Source: Planctomycetota bacterium (GTDB lineage Bacteria; Planctomycetota; Planctomycetia; Gemmatales; Gemmataceae). From it: DNA of 64,000 nt. The stretch covers positions 42,693-106,692 of the forward strand of contig JACPZP010000051.1 of the NCBI GenBank assembly GCA_016195405.1. The letters are read 5' to 3'. A program made the translations under genes and the position numbers. Under the pieces are notes generated by a model that did no database searches, was not told the DNA's origin, and was given only the letters and a program-made list of their open reading frames with translations. Every line of letters begins with the position of its first letter. The first letter of the stretch is position 1. Of this stretch, positions 33,025-44,116 are shown piece by piece.

Positions 33025-33794
33025 AGTTCGCTGAGACGCTCGCGGGCCTGACCTTCGACGAACTGCTGCACGCGCGGATCGGCGCAGCGCGCCAGCTCGT
33101 TCGCCGTGCCGTCAAACAACACCTGGCTCTCGCCCGGCTTGAGGCGTGACCATGGGTGAAGCATCACAATTCGGTCAGCCACTTTCTGCGCCGTCTTCAT
33201 GTCGTGCGTCACCACGATGCTCGTCACCGGATGCCTCTGGCGAGTTTGCAAAATCAGTTCGCTAATGACGTCCGTCATGATCGGATCGAGTCCGGTAGTC
33301 GGCTCGTCGTAGAGCATGACTTCTGGGTTCAATGCCAGCGCCCGCGCCAGGCCGACGCGTTTCTTCATTCCGCCGGACAATTCAGCCGGTTTCTTCGCCT
33401 CAACGCCAGGCGGCAAGCCAACTTCTTGCAGGCGCTGGCGGACGGTGTCATCGATGTCCTTGGACGTCAGTTTGCGCTGCTCGCGCATTCCGAAGGCAAC
33501 GTTATCGTAGACCGAAAGGCTGTCGAATAAGGCGGCCCCCTGAAACAGAAAACCGAAGCGAAGCCGTTGCCGGGTCAGCTCAGCATCGCCCAATTGCGTC
33601 AGCACTTTGCCGTCGAAGGTCACCTTTCCTTTTGTGGGCCGCAACAGTCCAATCATCAATTTCAAGAGCACCGTCTTGCCGCAGCCGCTTTCGCCAATTA
33701 CCACCAGCGTTTGGCCGCGCGGTATCTCCAAGTTGATTCTCTCAAGAACCCGATGTCCTTCAAACTCCATGGCGACGTCGGCAAATGTAATCAC
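33006..33794 (-). CDS. mlaF: MlaF-type ABC transporter ATPase
   Basis: A 262-residue ABC ATPase. Walker A GESGCGKT at 34-41, signature LSGGMKKRVGLARAL near 139-153, Walker B VMLYDEPTTGLDP near 158-170, switch His in SIVVTHDM. The LSGGMKKR signature and GLDPI are typical of the Mla/Ttg2 phospholipid transporters. It drives transport together with MlaE (upstream, 68-nt gap containing a palindrome) and MlaD (downstream). The last five codons come from a repeat palindrome. Confidence 0.94.
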   Translation of the reverse strand: MITFADVAMEFEGHRVLERINLEIPRGQTLVVIGESGCGKTVLLKLMIGLLRPTKGKVTFDGKVLTQLGDAELTRQRLRFGFLFQGAALFDSLSVYDNVAFGMREQRKLTSKDIDDTVRQRLQEVGLPPGVEAKKPAELSGGMKKRVGLARALALNPEVMLYDEPTTGLDPIMTDVISELILQTRQRHPVTSIVVTHDMKTAQKVADRIVMLHPWSRLKPGESQVLFDGTANELARCADPRVQQFVEGQARERLSELNPFAG

Positions 33795-33820
33795 GTCCCA
33801 CTCGCGGGTCGGCTCCGTAC

Positions 33821-33848
33821 CCCGCAGATTCGAAGACTCATCTGCGGG
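33821..33848. repeat. CCCGCAG-TCGAAGACTC palindrome between mlaE and mlaF
   Basis: A 28-bp palindrome (CCCGCAGATTCGAA, then GACTCATCTGCGGG) followed by CTTGGG. The same element lies inside the P-type ATPase gene at 45837-45864; the two differ by paired substitutions in the stem (AT/AT here, GC/GC there), so pairing is preserved. Confidence 0.85.
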
Positions 33849-33862
33849 CTTGGGCGCATACT

Positions 33863-34702
33863 TTAGAACAGCGATCGCGCTTGACCAGTTCCAAGGAAGT
33901 ATTCGAACACGGTAATGAGCGCCATTCCCAGGAAAAAGTCGATCACCAAGATAATGATGAACGAGGCGACGAATGCTTCGGTTGAAGCCCGGCCGACTCC
34001 TTCCGCTCCGGGCCGGCTATTGAGGCCGCGGTGGCAGCTCACGAGCGCAATGGCGGCGCCGAAGAAGATGGCCTTGATCAGCCCCATCCACACATCCGCC
34101 ATTGTCACGTACGACTCGGAATGTTGCCAGTAGTAATGGGCCTCGACTCCGTAGACCCGCGTGCAAATCAAAGCGCCGCCCATGATGCCCATGTAGTCCG
34201 CCATGATCGTGAGCAACGGAATGAGCAGACTGCACGCTAGTAGGCGCGGGGTCACGAGGTAATGAATCGGATGAGCGCCGAGGCATGACAGCGCGTCGAT
34301 CTGTTCGGTGACGCGCATCGTGGCCAATTCGGCGGCCATGGCGCTGCCGATGCGTCCCGCCAGCATGGTCGCCGCCAGCACCGGGCCCAACTCGCGCACC
34401 AACGTGATGTTTATCAACGAGCCCAGACGCGTGGCCATGCCGATTTTCTGAAACTGGGCATACGTTTGCACGGCCATCACCATGCCGATGAACATTCCGG
34501 TGATGGCAACTACCGGCACGCTGCGAACGCCCACCATAAAGAAATTGGGCAGCAGAGTCCCGGCCGCCGGTTTGCGGCGGAAGGCCCATGCGATTGTCTG
34601 CCAGGAAAAGATGGTAAAGTCGCCCAGTGCCGCGAGGGCGTGATGGATGAGGTTTCCGAAACTGGCAACCGGCCCCAGCCTGGCGCGGCCCGCACTGGCC
34701 AT
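33863..34702 (-). CDS. mlaE: MlaE-type ABC transporter permease
   Basis: About 279 residues from the ATG at 34702, which has GGGAG 6 nt upstream; an ATG at 34789 in the same frame would add 29 residues without homology. The family features are present: FFMVGVRSVPVVAITGMFIG, LGPVLAATMLAGRIGSAMAA, ELATMRVTEQIDALSCLGAHP and YLVTPRLLA. Five or six membrane helices. MlaE moves lipids within the inner membrane for the Mla system. First gene of the operon. Confidence 0.93.
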   Translation of the reverse strand: MASAGRARLGPVASFGNLIHHALAALGDFTIFSWQTIAWAFRRKPAAGTLLPNFFMVGVRSVPVVAITGMFIGMVMAVQTYAQFQKIGMATRLGSLINITLVRELGPVLAATMLAGRIGSAMAAELATMRVTEQIDALSCLGAHPIHYLVTPRLLACSLLIPLLTIMADYMGIMGGALICTRVYGVEAHYYWQHSESYVTMADVWMGLIKAIFFGAAIALVSCHRGLNSRPGAEGVGRASTEAFVASFIIILVIDFFLGMALITVFEYFLGTGQARSLF

Positions 34703-35044
34703 CGTTTGCTCCCATCCCTGGTGCCGATCAGGCAAGCCGAAAACACCCGTATCTTTAATCGACAGTGCGAGTGATCGAAACAGCGACAATGTCTCGCGAG
34801 CTAGGCGCTAGATGGAAACGAACACGGGCAAATCGTCAAAACCTGCACAAACGCATCCGTTACGTAACCTATTTATTACAAGATTGTTGCAGCGATAGAC
34901 CGCGACATTTTCACACTTTTGCCGAAAAAAAAGCTGCGTGCCCCCGCAATGGAACCTTTTTTGCAAAGTTCCTCATCTAAGATAGTGGTAAAGGGCTCGT
35001 GAGCACCCGAAATGCCACCGCCCTTTTGCAAAGGAGGGGCAGCC

Positions 35045-35518
35045 ATGAAACGAAATCGAAAGCGAAAACGCAATGACATGCGCCTGATTCGGCTGTGGAC
35101 TTATCCGCAGGCTAACAAGGCATTGCCCTATCTCCATTCGATTACCGGCTCCTTGCGGGAGCACTGGTTGGAAGCCCAGGACAAAAGGCTGGAAGTCAAC
35201 CGCATGCAAAAGGAGCCGGGACGGGTGGACCGCGGCAGGATCTTGGCGGAGCAGTTTGCCTCTGAGGAAAAGTCCAAAGCCGAGGAGCGTTTTGCCGAGG
35301 ACTTGCAGGAACTGCTCGGACTGGATGTGTTCCTGCTCGACCCCGTGCAAGGCGTGGCATTCATTCCGTTCCAGAAGGACACGGAATTGGCTTGGTTCGT
35401 TTATGATCATTTTGGCAATGACTTGAAGAGTTGGCGTTTCCACCAGGATCCATTGGAAACGCGCCGGCCGATTCAGGAAGTAGTTCCTGACCCCGCGGTC
35501 AATCCATCGTTGAACTAA
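35045..35518 (+). CDS. DUF2203 family protein
   Basis: About 157 residues from the ATG at 35045, which has AAAGGAGGGG 7 nt upstream, the strongest ribosome binding site in the region. The pattern is that of DUF2203: RLWTYPQANKALPYLHSITG near the N terminus, charged helices, LQELLGLDVFLLDPVQG and FVYDHFGNDLKSWRFH near the C terminus. Function of the family unknown. The very basic start (KRNRKRKRND) is an addition. The gap to mlaE (342 nt from its chosen start) has no gene. Confidence 0.75.
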   Translation: MKRNRKRKRNDMRLIRLWTYPQANKALPYLHSITGSLREHWLEAQDKRLEVNRMQKEPGRVDRGRILAEQFASEEKSKAEERFAEDLQELLGLDVFLLDPVQGVAFIPFQKDTELAWFVYDHFGNDLKSWRFHQDPLETRRPIQEVVPDPAVNPSLN

Positions 35519-35522
35519 GTTT

Positions 35523-35614
35523 CGCGAAACCGCCGAGTGAGCTTCGCCGACGCGTGATTGTGGGTGCAAGTATCCCCCGTCACGCGTCTTCAAAGCTCGC
35601 TCGGCGGTTTCGCG
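35523..35614. repeat. Palindromic repeat, GCGAAACCGCCGAG family, copy 2
   Basis: The arm 35523-35544 (CGCGAAACCGCCGAGTGAGC and onward) pairs with 35593-35614 at 21 of 22 positions. A nested second stem is formed by GACGCGTGA (35549-35557) and TCACGCGTC (35580-35588). Same arm sequence as the element at 8602-8689; centres differ. Confidence 0.87.
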
Positions 35615-35731
35615 CCCTTACGATGAACAGCGCAAGCCCGGAAAGAAACGAATCTTTGAAGTATCCGGCAACTTTCCTCCGATGGAGAACCCTGGAAGGT
35701 AGGGGATTGTCGGCGGTCCAGGGTGTGGGCG

Positions 35732-37183
35732 ATGGGATTCGGGTGGAATTGGCTTGGCCTGGTCTTGATCCTTTCTTCCTGGATCCAGCGCGGTGCAAGC
35801 GCCGATTCGATTCCGCTCGTGACGTCTGAAGGACGTTGCCAATTCGTGTTGAATACGCCCAAAGCCGCTTCTCAGTGGATGCTCATCGTCGGCTCGCTCG
35901 CGGCGCCCGACACGCGGACCCGCGTTCACATCCGCAGCGAGCCATGTGAAGGCCCCGAAGCGATTGCGCGTGTAACCGTAGCGACCACGCCTGCATGGCG
36001 CGACTCCATCCGTATCACGCAAGAGACCCTGAATCGGTTCCGCCGATCGCGTGTCGCTCCTGAGGAATATCCCCCGCTCGATAATCCGCCCGCGAGCAAG
36101 TCGTTCCATCTCTTCGCTGGCGACCGTGACCTGACAAATCCAGCGTCATACCGACTGGTCCGCGCCGATCTGGCTCGCGTCGGCAAACGCTGCCAGGCGT
36201 ACGTCGATCGTGAAGTCGCTAATGCATGCGCATTGAAGGCAACGATTGACGATGCGATCCGCACATTTGATGAGGAAGTTCTTCCTTGGACCGAGCGTAA
36301 CCTTGGCGGCGTGGTCGATGTCGATCGTGATGGTCGCTTCACGTTCCTGTTCACGTCGCTTCTCGCCAAGCTTGAAAAGGGCCGAGCGCCAGTTGATGGC
36401 TTCGTGCGCGGCAGCGATTTCGTCCGGGACATGCAGGCGCCTTTCAGCAACCGTTGCGACATGATGTACCTCAATGCCGCTCTCAAGCCGGGGCCGCATC
36501 TGCGCACGGTTATTGCCCACGAATACACGCACGCAGTGATGTTTTGCGAGCAGAATTTGGTCTGCGCCACACCCTTGCCCACGCCGCACAGCGAGGAAAG
36601 CTGGCTTAATGAGGGATTGGCTCACCTCGTCGAAGAAATGCAAGGACATTCCTGGTCGAACCTGGAAGATCGTGTGTGCGCATTTCTGGCTCAGCCGGAG
36701 AGATCGCCGCTATTGATCGCCGATTACTTTCAGACGGGGCGATGGCGCGAACCGGGACCGCGCGGTTGGGCTTTTTGCTTTCTCCGTAGCGCCGCTTTGC
36801 GGCACGGGCCCGATCTTCCGCGCCAGCTCATTCAGTCTCCGTTCCGCGGGAGGGAGAACCTCGAAGCCGCCACGGCCACGCCGCTGCCCGTGCTGTTCCG
36901 CGAGGCTGCGATTGAACTTCTCCGCACGGATTTTCCAGTATCGACCGCGAACGAACATGGTCGCGCGCAAGGTCTTGGCGGCCCACGCTATCATGAGGTC
37001 ACGCTGGGCTGCGGTAACGTGGAGTTGGACCTGATCGGCACCGGGTTGGCATTCTTTTTGTTGCACGCGCCCGTTTCGGAACGCGCGAAGGTCACGATCA
37101 CCGCTCCCGTCGGCGCTGATCTTCAGTGCACCTTGGTTCCTTTGACGGCAGGTCAGGCTCGATTTTCGATTGGGCCCCGTTGA
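35732..37183 (+). CDS. Secreted M30/hyicolysin-like zinc metalloprotease
   Basis: About 483 residues. Signal peptide at the N terminus (WLGLVLILSSWIQRGASA). The zinc motif is HEYTH in VIAHEYTHAVMFCEQ (about 263-267), followed by EESWLNEGLAHLVEEMQGH, where the Glu after WLN is the expected third ligand position in gluzincins of the M30 type. Before it, FTFLFTSLLAKL and DMMYLNA agree with the same fold. The C-terminal 150 residues form beta-rich structure. Likely a secreted or envelope protease of unknown target. ATG at 35732 chosen over a GTG at 35723. Confidence 0.82.
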   Translation: MGFGWNWLGLVLILSSWIQRGASADSIPLVTSEGRCQFVLNTPKAASQWMLIVGSLAAPDTRTRVHIRSEPCEGPEAIARVTVATTPAWRDSIRITQETLNRFRRSRVAPEEYPPLDNPPASKSFHLFAGDRDLTNPASYRLVRADLARVGKRCQAYVDREVANACALKATIDDAIRTFDEEVLPWTERNLGGVVDVDRDGRFTFLFTSLLAKLEKGRAPVDGFVRGSDFVRDMQAPFSNRCDMMYLNAALKPGPHLRTVIAHEYTHAVMFCEQNLVCATPLPTPHSEESWLNEGLAHLVEEMQGHSWSNLEDRVCAFLAQPERSPLLIADYFQTGRWREPGPRGWAFCFLRSAALRHGPDLPRQLIQSPFRGRENLEAATATPLPVLFREAAIELLRTDFPVSTANEHGRAQGLGGPRYHEVTLGCGNVELDLIGTGLAFFLLHAPVSERAKVTITAPVGADLQCTLVPLTAGQARFSIGPR

Positions 37184-37241
37184 CTTTACCGTAAACTTCG
37201 GGCTTTACGATGCCAAATCCCGTCGAACTTATGAAAATAAC

Positions 37242-37269
37242 TTGACATGGCGAGCAATCATTTTAACAT
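37242..37269 (+). promoter_or_regulatory. Sigma-70-like promoter for the STAS gene
   Basis: TTGACA at 37242-37247, 16-nt spacer, TAACAT at 37264-37269. It lies about 87 nt before the STAS start at 37356, in the gap after the protease gene, and is the best housekeeping-type promoter seen in the window. Confidence 0.55.
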
Positions 37270-37355
37270 CTAGTCAGGTCCAAAGCCCTGAAGTGCTTTC
37301 AAGTGCATTCCATACGCCGTCATTCGCAGGGAGCATGGACCAAGGGAGGGGCTTC

Positions 37356-37718
37356 ATGTCCGCGCAACCTCGGCGTCGCCGCTTGGAAGTCGAAGACATC
37401 GGCGAGGTCACGGTGGTCAACTTCACCGACAAGAAAATCCTCGACGAACAGAACATCCAAGTCATCGGCGAGCAGCTGTTCAGCTTGGTGGACGAGCTTG
37501 GCCGGCGAAAGCTATTGCTTAATTTCAGCAACGTCGAGTACCTTTCCAGCGCCGCTCTGGGCAAGTTCATTACTCTGAACAAGAAAGTCAAGGGCGCCAG
37601 CGGCAAACTGATCTTGTGCTCCATCGATCCGCAGATATACGAGGTGTTCGAGATCACCAAGCTCGACAAGCTCTTCAACATTCAGAAGGACGAGCAAGCG
37701 GCGTTACAGGCGTTTTGA
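37356..37718 (+). CDS. STAS domain anti-anti-sigma factor
   Basis: About 120 residues from the ATG at 37356 (AAGGGAGGGG just upstream). STAS fold: VTVVNFTDKKILDEQNIQVI (about 17-36), LLLNFSNVEYLSSAALGKFI containing the SS pair at the usual phosphoserine site, GKLILCSIDPQIYEVFEITK and LFNIQKDEQAALQAF. In partner switching the unphosphorylated form captures the anti-sigma kinase. That kinase gene follows 78 nt downstream. Confidence 0.92.
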   Translation: MSAQPRRRRLEVEDIGEVTVVNFTDKKILDEQNIQVIGEQLFSLVDELGRRKLLLNFSNVEYLSSAALGKFITLNKKVKGASGKLILCSIDPQIYEVFEITKLDKLFNIQKDEQAALQAF

Positions 37719-37796
37719 CAAGATTGTTTTCGGCCCCAGCTTTGCACCTTGAAGCATGTCCCGGCCCTATTCCGTTTCCTGGTGAGAGACGCTTCC

Positions 37797-38264
37797 ATGC
37801 GACAGCCGAGCAAGGAAGGTTCGTATGAAGTGGTGATCGCGAGCGATCCCCTCGAGACGCGGCGCGTCCAAGACCACATTGAAGTCCTGCTTCGGTCGAA
37901 TCGCTTCGAGGATCGCGAAATCTTCAGCATCAGGCTCGCTCTAGAGGAGGCGTTGGTCAACGCCATCAAGCACGGCAACCAGATGGACCGCGCCAAGAAA
38001 GTAACCATTAACTACCACGTCAGGGGAGATCGCTTCGACATTCTGATCAAGGACGAAGGCAAGGGCTTCGACCCGGAAGACGTGCCCGATCCAATGGCGG
38101 TGGAGAATTTGGAGCGTCCCTGCGGCCGAGGTCTTTTGCTCATGAAACACTATATGACCGAAGTCGTCTTCCACCCTCCCGGCAACCGTTTGGCCATGAG
38201 CAAAATTCGCGGCAAGCCGGCCTTGAACGGTCCATTAAACGGCCATCACTTCACCGGCAAATGA
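37797..38264 (+). CDS. RsbW/SpoIIAB-type serine-protein kinase (anti-sigma factor)
   Basis: About 155 residues of a GHKL ATPase. N box LALEEALVNAIKHGN, G1 box IKDEGKGFDPEDVPDP, and G2 region GRGLLLMKHYMTEVVFH, in the right order and spacing. Such kinases bind and inhibit a sigma factor and phosphorylate the STAS partner encoded just upstream. No matching sigma-B/F gene is nearby. The ATG at 37797 is used; the TTG 48 nt upstream lacks support. Confidence 0.92.
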   Translation: MRQPSKEGSYEVVIASDPLETRRVQDHIEVLLRSNRFEDREIFSIRLALEEALVNAIKHGNQMDRAKKVTINYHVRGDRFDILIKDEGKGFDPEDVPDPMAVENLERPCGRGLLLMKHYMTEVVFHPPGNRLAMSKIRGKPALNGPLNGHHFTGK

Positions 38265-38289
38265 GAGCCGGCGGTCGATCCATTCGTCG

Positions 38290-40794
<2,505 letters not shown>

Positions 40795-40818
40795 ATTCGA
40801 ATACGGTCACGTACGATT

Positions 40819-42552
40819 CTAGTTTTCATCCAAGTACTTCTTCTTGAGCGCGTCGTACACTTCTTCCCAGCGCTTGCGGTCGGGAATCAGGCGTTCAAGA
40901 ACTTCTTTGGGTAAGACTTCTGCGACGGCAGGATCAATCGCAATCAAGGCCATGGAGATCTCGTGAGGCTTCCTGCCTTCGTCGCGGAGCTTGGCGTCCG
41001 TTGATTTGAGAGTCGCTCCAAGTACGCCAACTATGGCGGGGATTGCCGGTTTCGCTTCCTTCCCAATCGCGCCCAATGCTGAGAGGACCTTGCTGCGAAG
41101 CTGCCAATCATCGATCTTTAGCGCCTCAGCAAGGTACGGTACGGCGGGCTTGCCTGCTGCTCTCACTCCCGCGAGTCTCAAAGCCTCGGCCGCGTGAATA
41201 ATGGCCGAATTGGATTTCTTTGCTTTCAAGACTTCGATGACGAAAGGGACTGCATCCGGCCCAACGTTGTCGAGACCGCACGCCGCATTCTGCGCAACAC
41301 TGGCATCCCTGTCCGTCAGTCCGGCGGCCAGAACCCGAATCAAATCTTTGTTTTTCTGAGCAAGGGCGCCAAGAGCTGTCGCAGCCTTCGCGCGATATTC
41401 CGGATCGCCATCCTTGAATTGCTCAAGCCAGAATGCCACTGGCTTGCCTTGGTACAAGGGAGTTTTGCCCGGCATTGCGGCGCTTTCCGCCAGGAATGCT
41501 TGCAAAGTCCTTATTTCACCAATGGCGGCATCCAGCTCCTTTCGCAGTTTGGCGATCTCCGCCCGCAAGGCGGGGATTTCTGCCTTGCCGTCGCCCGTTT
41601 CGGCGGCTTCAGGGTCGGCCTTAGAAATCTGTTGTTGGGCCCCAGCGCGTGCCGCCGGGGCATCATCCGAACCCGGCCCAGCCCACGCATGGCGCACCGC
41701 CAGTCCGATGCCCGTCCCGGCCAGGATTAAAGCCAAGAAGACGCAGGTCATCATCTTCACTTTGCTGAGCCACATCATTTGCAAGGCTCCTACTGCCAGG
41801 GCGGCGGCTTTTGCGGACACAATGCTTGCGGCCGTTCCGGAAGCGAAAGTCAAGGACATGCGAACTGTCGACTGCACAAGTTCCGCGGAAACGGCTTGGG
41901 CGAGCGTTTCCTCCGCGATCACAGTGCTGAACGCGCTCGTGGAATATGCCAAGCCTTGTTGCGTCAGGCGCAGACGCAGCCGCTCACGCGCGCGGACAAG
42001 CCGCGCGGCCACGGTCCCTTTCGGACAACCGAGCGTTCGAGCCGCCTCTTCCTGCGTCTTGCCTTGGACATGACAAAGGAGAATCACGCGGCGATAGCGT
42101 TCGGGTAAGCGAGCGACTTCCCGATCGAGCATCGTTCGCAGATCGCGCTGGAAAAAGTTGGGCTCGATCTCCGGCCCTGGAATGTCATCCAACTCCGCAG
42201 GATGATTCGTAAGTTGCGGAACCTTCATGCGCAGCCGACAGGCGATTCGGTAAGCGACCTTGTACAACCAGCTGGCAAGGGCATGTTTCTTTGCGATGGA
42301 GCCTGCTTTGCGAACCATGGTGAGGAAGGTGGCTTGGAAAACGTCTTCTGCGTCCTGCTCGTGTCGCAACAGACGCCGGCTGAGTCCCAGAACCATCGGC
42401 CCATGGCGCCAAACGAGCAGCTCGAAAGCCGCCGCATCGCGCTGGCCGGCAAACCGAGTAAGCAATTCGGCATCCGTCGCCTCGCCGGCGGCGACGAAGC
42501 CGATCATGCGGTGAAGGTATTTCACGACCGAATTTAGCGATTCGCGCGGCAT
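40819..42552 (-). CDS. ECF sigma factor fused to membrane segment, coiled coil and HEAT repeats
   Basis: A 577-residue protein. Sigma region 2 (about 25-105: AFELLVWRHGPMVLGLSRRL, DVFQATFLTMVRKAGSIA) and region 4 (about 140-200: LPERYRRVILLCHVQGKTQE). A membrane segment at about 265-290 (VKMMTCVFLALILAGTGIGL), a coiled coil around 315-355 (EIPALRAEIAKLRKELDAAI) and HEAT-like repeats from 370 (YRAKAATALGALAQKNKDLI, SAIIHAAEALRLAG, SKVLSALGAIGKEAKPAIPA). Like the TIGR03067 fusion at 4989, but with a protein-binding scaffold as the external part. Stands alone between mutS and the CPBP gene. Confidence 0.92.
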   Translation of the reverse strand: MPRESLNSVVKYLHRMIGFVAAGEATDAELLTRFAGQRDAAAFELLVWRHGPMVLGLSRRLLRHEQDAEDVFQATFLTMVRKAGSIAKKHALASWLYKVAYRIACRLRMKVPQLTNHPAELDDIPGPEIEPNFFQRDLRTMLDREVARLPERYRRVILLCHVQGKTQEEAARTLGCPKGTVAARLVRARERLRLRLTQQGLAYSTSAFSTVIAEETLAQAVSAELVQSTVRMSLTFASGTAASIVSAKAAALAVGALQMMWLSKVKMMTCVFLALILAGTGIGLAVRHAWAGPGSDDAPAARAGAQQQISKADPEAAETGDGKAEIPALRAEIAKLRKELDAAIGEIRTLQAFLAESAAMPGKTPLYQGKPVAFWLEQFKDGDPEYRAKAATALGALAQKNKDLIRVLAAGLTDRDASVAQNAACGLDNVGPDAVPFVIEVLKAKKSNSAIIHAAEALRLAGVRAAGKPAVPYLAEALKIDDWQLRSKVLSALGAIGKEAKPAIPAIVGVLGATLKSTDAKLRDEGRKPHEISMALIAIDPAVAEVLPKEVLERLIPDRKRWEEVYDALKKKYLDEN

Positions 42553-42671
42553 CTTCGGCTCCCGGAGTGCCTTCTCTCTATCAAGATAGAGGCATCAAGT
42601 ACTGATTTGCATGCATTTATTTGGCTCATCCGGCTCCACGGTTTCATTGGCGTTGGAGTAAAATCGAATTC

Positions 42672-43343
42672 ATGCACACAGCGATCGGTCAAAGCCTGAG
42701 TTCGTCTCGCGGCAGATTGGCAGCGGCGAGCACGATTGCCGCATTGGTTGTCGCCGCGGACCTCGCACTCGTCTGGTGGAACTGCTTTCCGCTGAGCACG
42801 GAGGGAAGCTACGTATTGGCCCTGATCGCGCTGGTCGCCAATGTCTGGCTGGTCCAAGGTGACTTGGCCTCTCTCGGTATCCGGCTGACGCCTCTTCAAG
42901 GCTGGTGGTACTGGATCCGGGTTTCGTCCCTGATCGGCCTCATCGTCGCAGCGAGCATCGTCGTGGGTCTGGGGATATTAGTCCTGACCGGCCACAATTT
43001 GCCGGTTTACGCTACTTCCCCCGGTCACTTTGGAGCAGCGTTCTTGAGCATGTGCGTGTTCGCCCCGGTGGTTGAGGAGACCATTTACCGGCTCACCGTC
43101 TGTATCCCGCTCGCCGTTCTGATCGGCCCTTGGAAGGCGATAGTCGTAAGCGGTTTGGCGTTCGGCAGCGTGCATCAAGTGGCAGGCATTCCCAGCCCGG
43201 AGAACCTGATCGGCGGCTTCTTCCTGGCATGGGCGTACCTGAAGAGTGAAAGCATCGTCGTCCCGGTCGTGTTGCATGCCTTGGGCAATTTATGTGCCCT
43301 GGCGTTGCAGATCGCCGCTTGGCACTGGCTGAGGGGTGGCTAG
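42672..43343 (+). CDS. CPBP family intramembrane glutamic protease
   Basis: About 223 residues. Multi-pass. The family signature is FAPVVEETIYRLTV (EExxxR, about 139-152), GLAFGSVHQVAGIPS (FxxxH), and VVLHALGN (third His-containing motif). CAAX-processing/bacteriocin-processing protease type; the actual substrate is unknown. ATG at 42672. No bacteriocin gene is visible nearby. Confidence 0.9.
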   Translation: MHTAIGQSLSSSRGRLAAASTIAALVVAADLALVWWNCFPLSTEGSYVLALIALVANVWLVQGDLASLGIRLTPLQGWWYWIRVSSLIGLIVAASIVVGLGILVLTGHNLPVYATSPGHFGAAFLSMCVFAPVVEETIYRLTVCIPLAVLIGPWKAIVVSGLAFGSVHQVAGIPSPENLIGGFFLAWAYLKSESIVVPVVLHALGNLCALALQIAAWHWLRGG

Positions 43344-43408
43344 CAACCGAGTTGTACAATAATGCACCGGCCGCTATTCACCGGCCGCGACCGTGTGCGT
43401 TCGAAATT

Positions 43409-43864
43409 ATGCAACTATCGACATTGCCTGCTTTCAACGAAGCAGGGGATCTCGCGCCTGGCGTGTATTGCGCGCGTCTGTCGACTGTACTTGAGCACTT
43501 CGGTCAAGGCTCCGTCCAGAGTTGTGCCGTAGCGGATCGGCTGAGGCGCATCTACGATCTAGTGGTCTCAACGGGCCGGTTAGCGCGTTTCGTAGTTTTT
43601 GGATCGTTCGTCACTTCCAAGGCCGAGCCGAACGACGTGGACATCGTGCTGCTGATGGAAGACAGCTTCGACTTGGCGTCCGTGACGGGTGAGGCCGTAT
43701 TGGTATTTCAGCACATGCAAGCGGATGCTCATTTTGGAGCGAGCGTTTTTTGGACCAGGCGATCCGGGGCGATTGGCGGAGAGCAGACCATGATAGAATA
43801 TTGGCAGGCACGCCGCGAAGGCGGCCAACCGGGAATTATCGAGATTGTGAGGAAAGCATCATGA
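43409..43864 (+). CDS. Nucleotidyltransferase-like protein (DUF6932-type)
   Basis: About 151 residues. The nucleotidyltransferase motif GSFVTSKAEPNDVDIVLLM (about 71-89) gives GS-x(n)-D-x-D, followed by a second acidic segment. The preceding helix (RLRRIYDLVVSTGRLARFVV) is usual. The gene overlaps the next small gene by 4 nt (ATGA), so the two are translationally coupled. MNT-type proteins modify partners by AMP transfer in some toxin-antitoxin pairs; that role here is inferred from arrangement. Function unproven. Confidence 0.78.
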   Translation: MQLSTLPAFNEAGDLAPGVYCARLSTVLEHFGQGSVQSCAVADRLRRIYDLVVSTGRLARFVVFGSFVTSKAEPNDVDIVLLMEDSFDLASVTGEAVLVFQHMQADAHFGASVFWTRRSGAIGGEQTMIEYWQARREGGQPGIIEIVRKAS

Positions 43865-44112
43865 TCGCGAACGACCGGGAGCTGCAAATAACTTTGGAAC
43901 GCATTGCCTGGTTCCAACAACTAGTAAACCACCTCCGCAAGACCGAGACCAACTTGGTGAACTATCGGGCAGCGGTGTCTGGATTCCTCGTGGAGATCGA
44001 CCGCATGCAACTTGAGGTCCGAGAGTACTCCTGGATCCTTCCAACCGAGAGCCCATCAACCGGCGAACCAGGCACGGCTCCCGACAGCGGGCACGTGGTT
44101 GGTGTCTCGTGA
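43861..44112 (+). CDS. Small helical partner of the nucleotidyltransferase
   Basis: An 83-residue protein overlapping the upstream gene by ATGA. Residues 5-60 form two amphipathic helices (DRELQITLERIAWFQQLVNH and SGFLVEIDRMQLEVREYSWI). The tail is Pro/Gly/Ser-rich and probably disordered. I recall small proteins with this L-x-x-T-x-E-R-I-x-x-F and E-I-x-R-M-Q pattern in many bacteria, often in toxin-antitoxin-like places, but no named family is certain. The next gene starts 4 nt after its stop. Confidence 0.65.
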   Translation: MIANDRELQITLERIAWFQQLVNHLRKTETNLVNYRAAVSGFLVEIDRMQLEVREYSWILPTESPSTGEPGTAPDSGHVVGVS

Positions 44113-44116
44113 GTTG

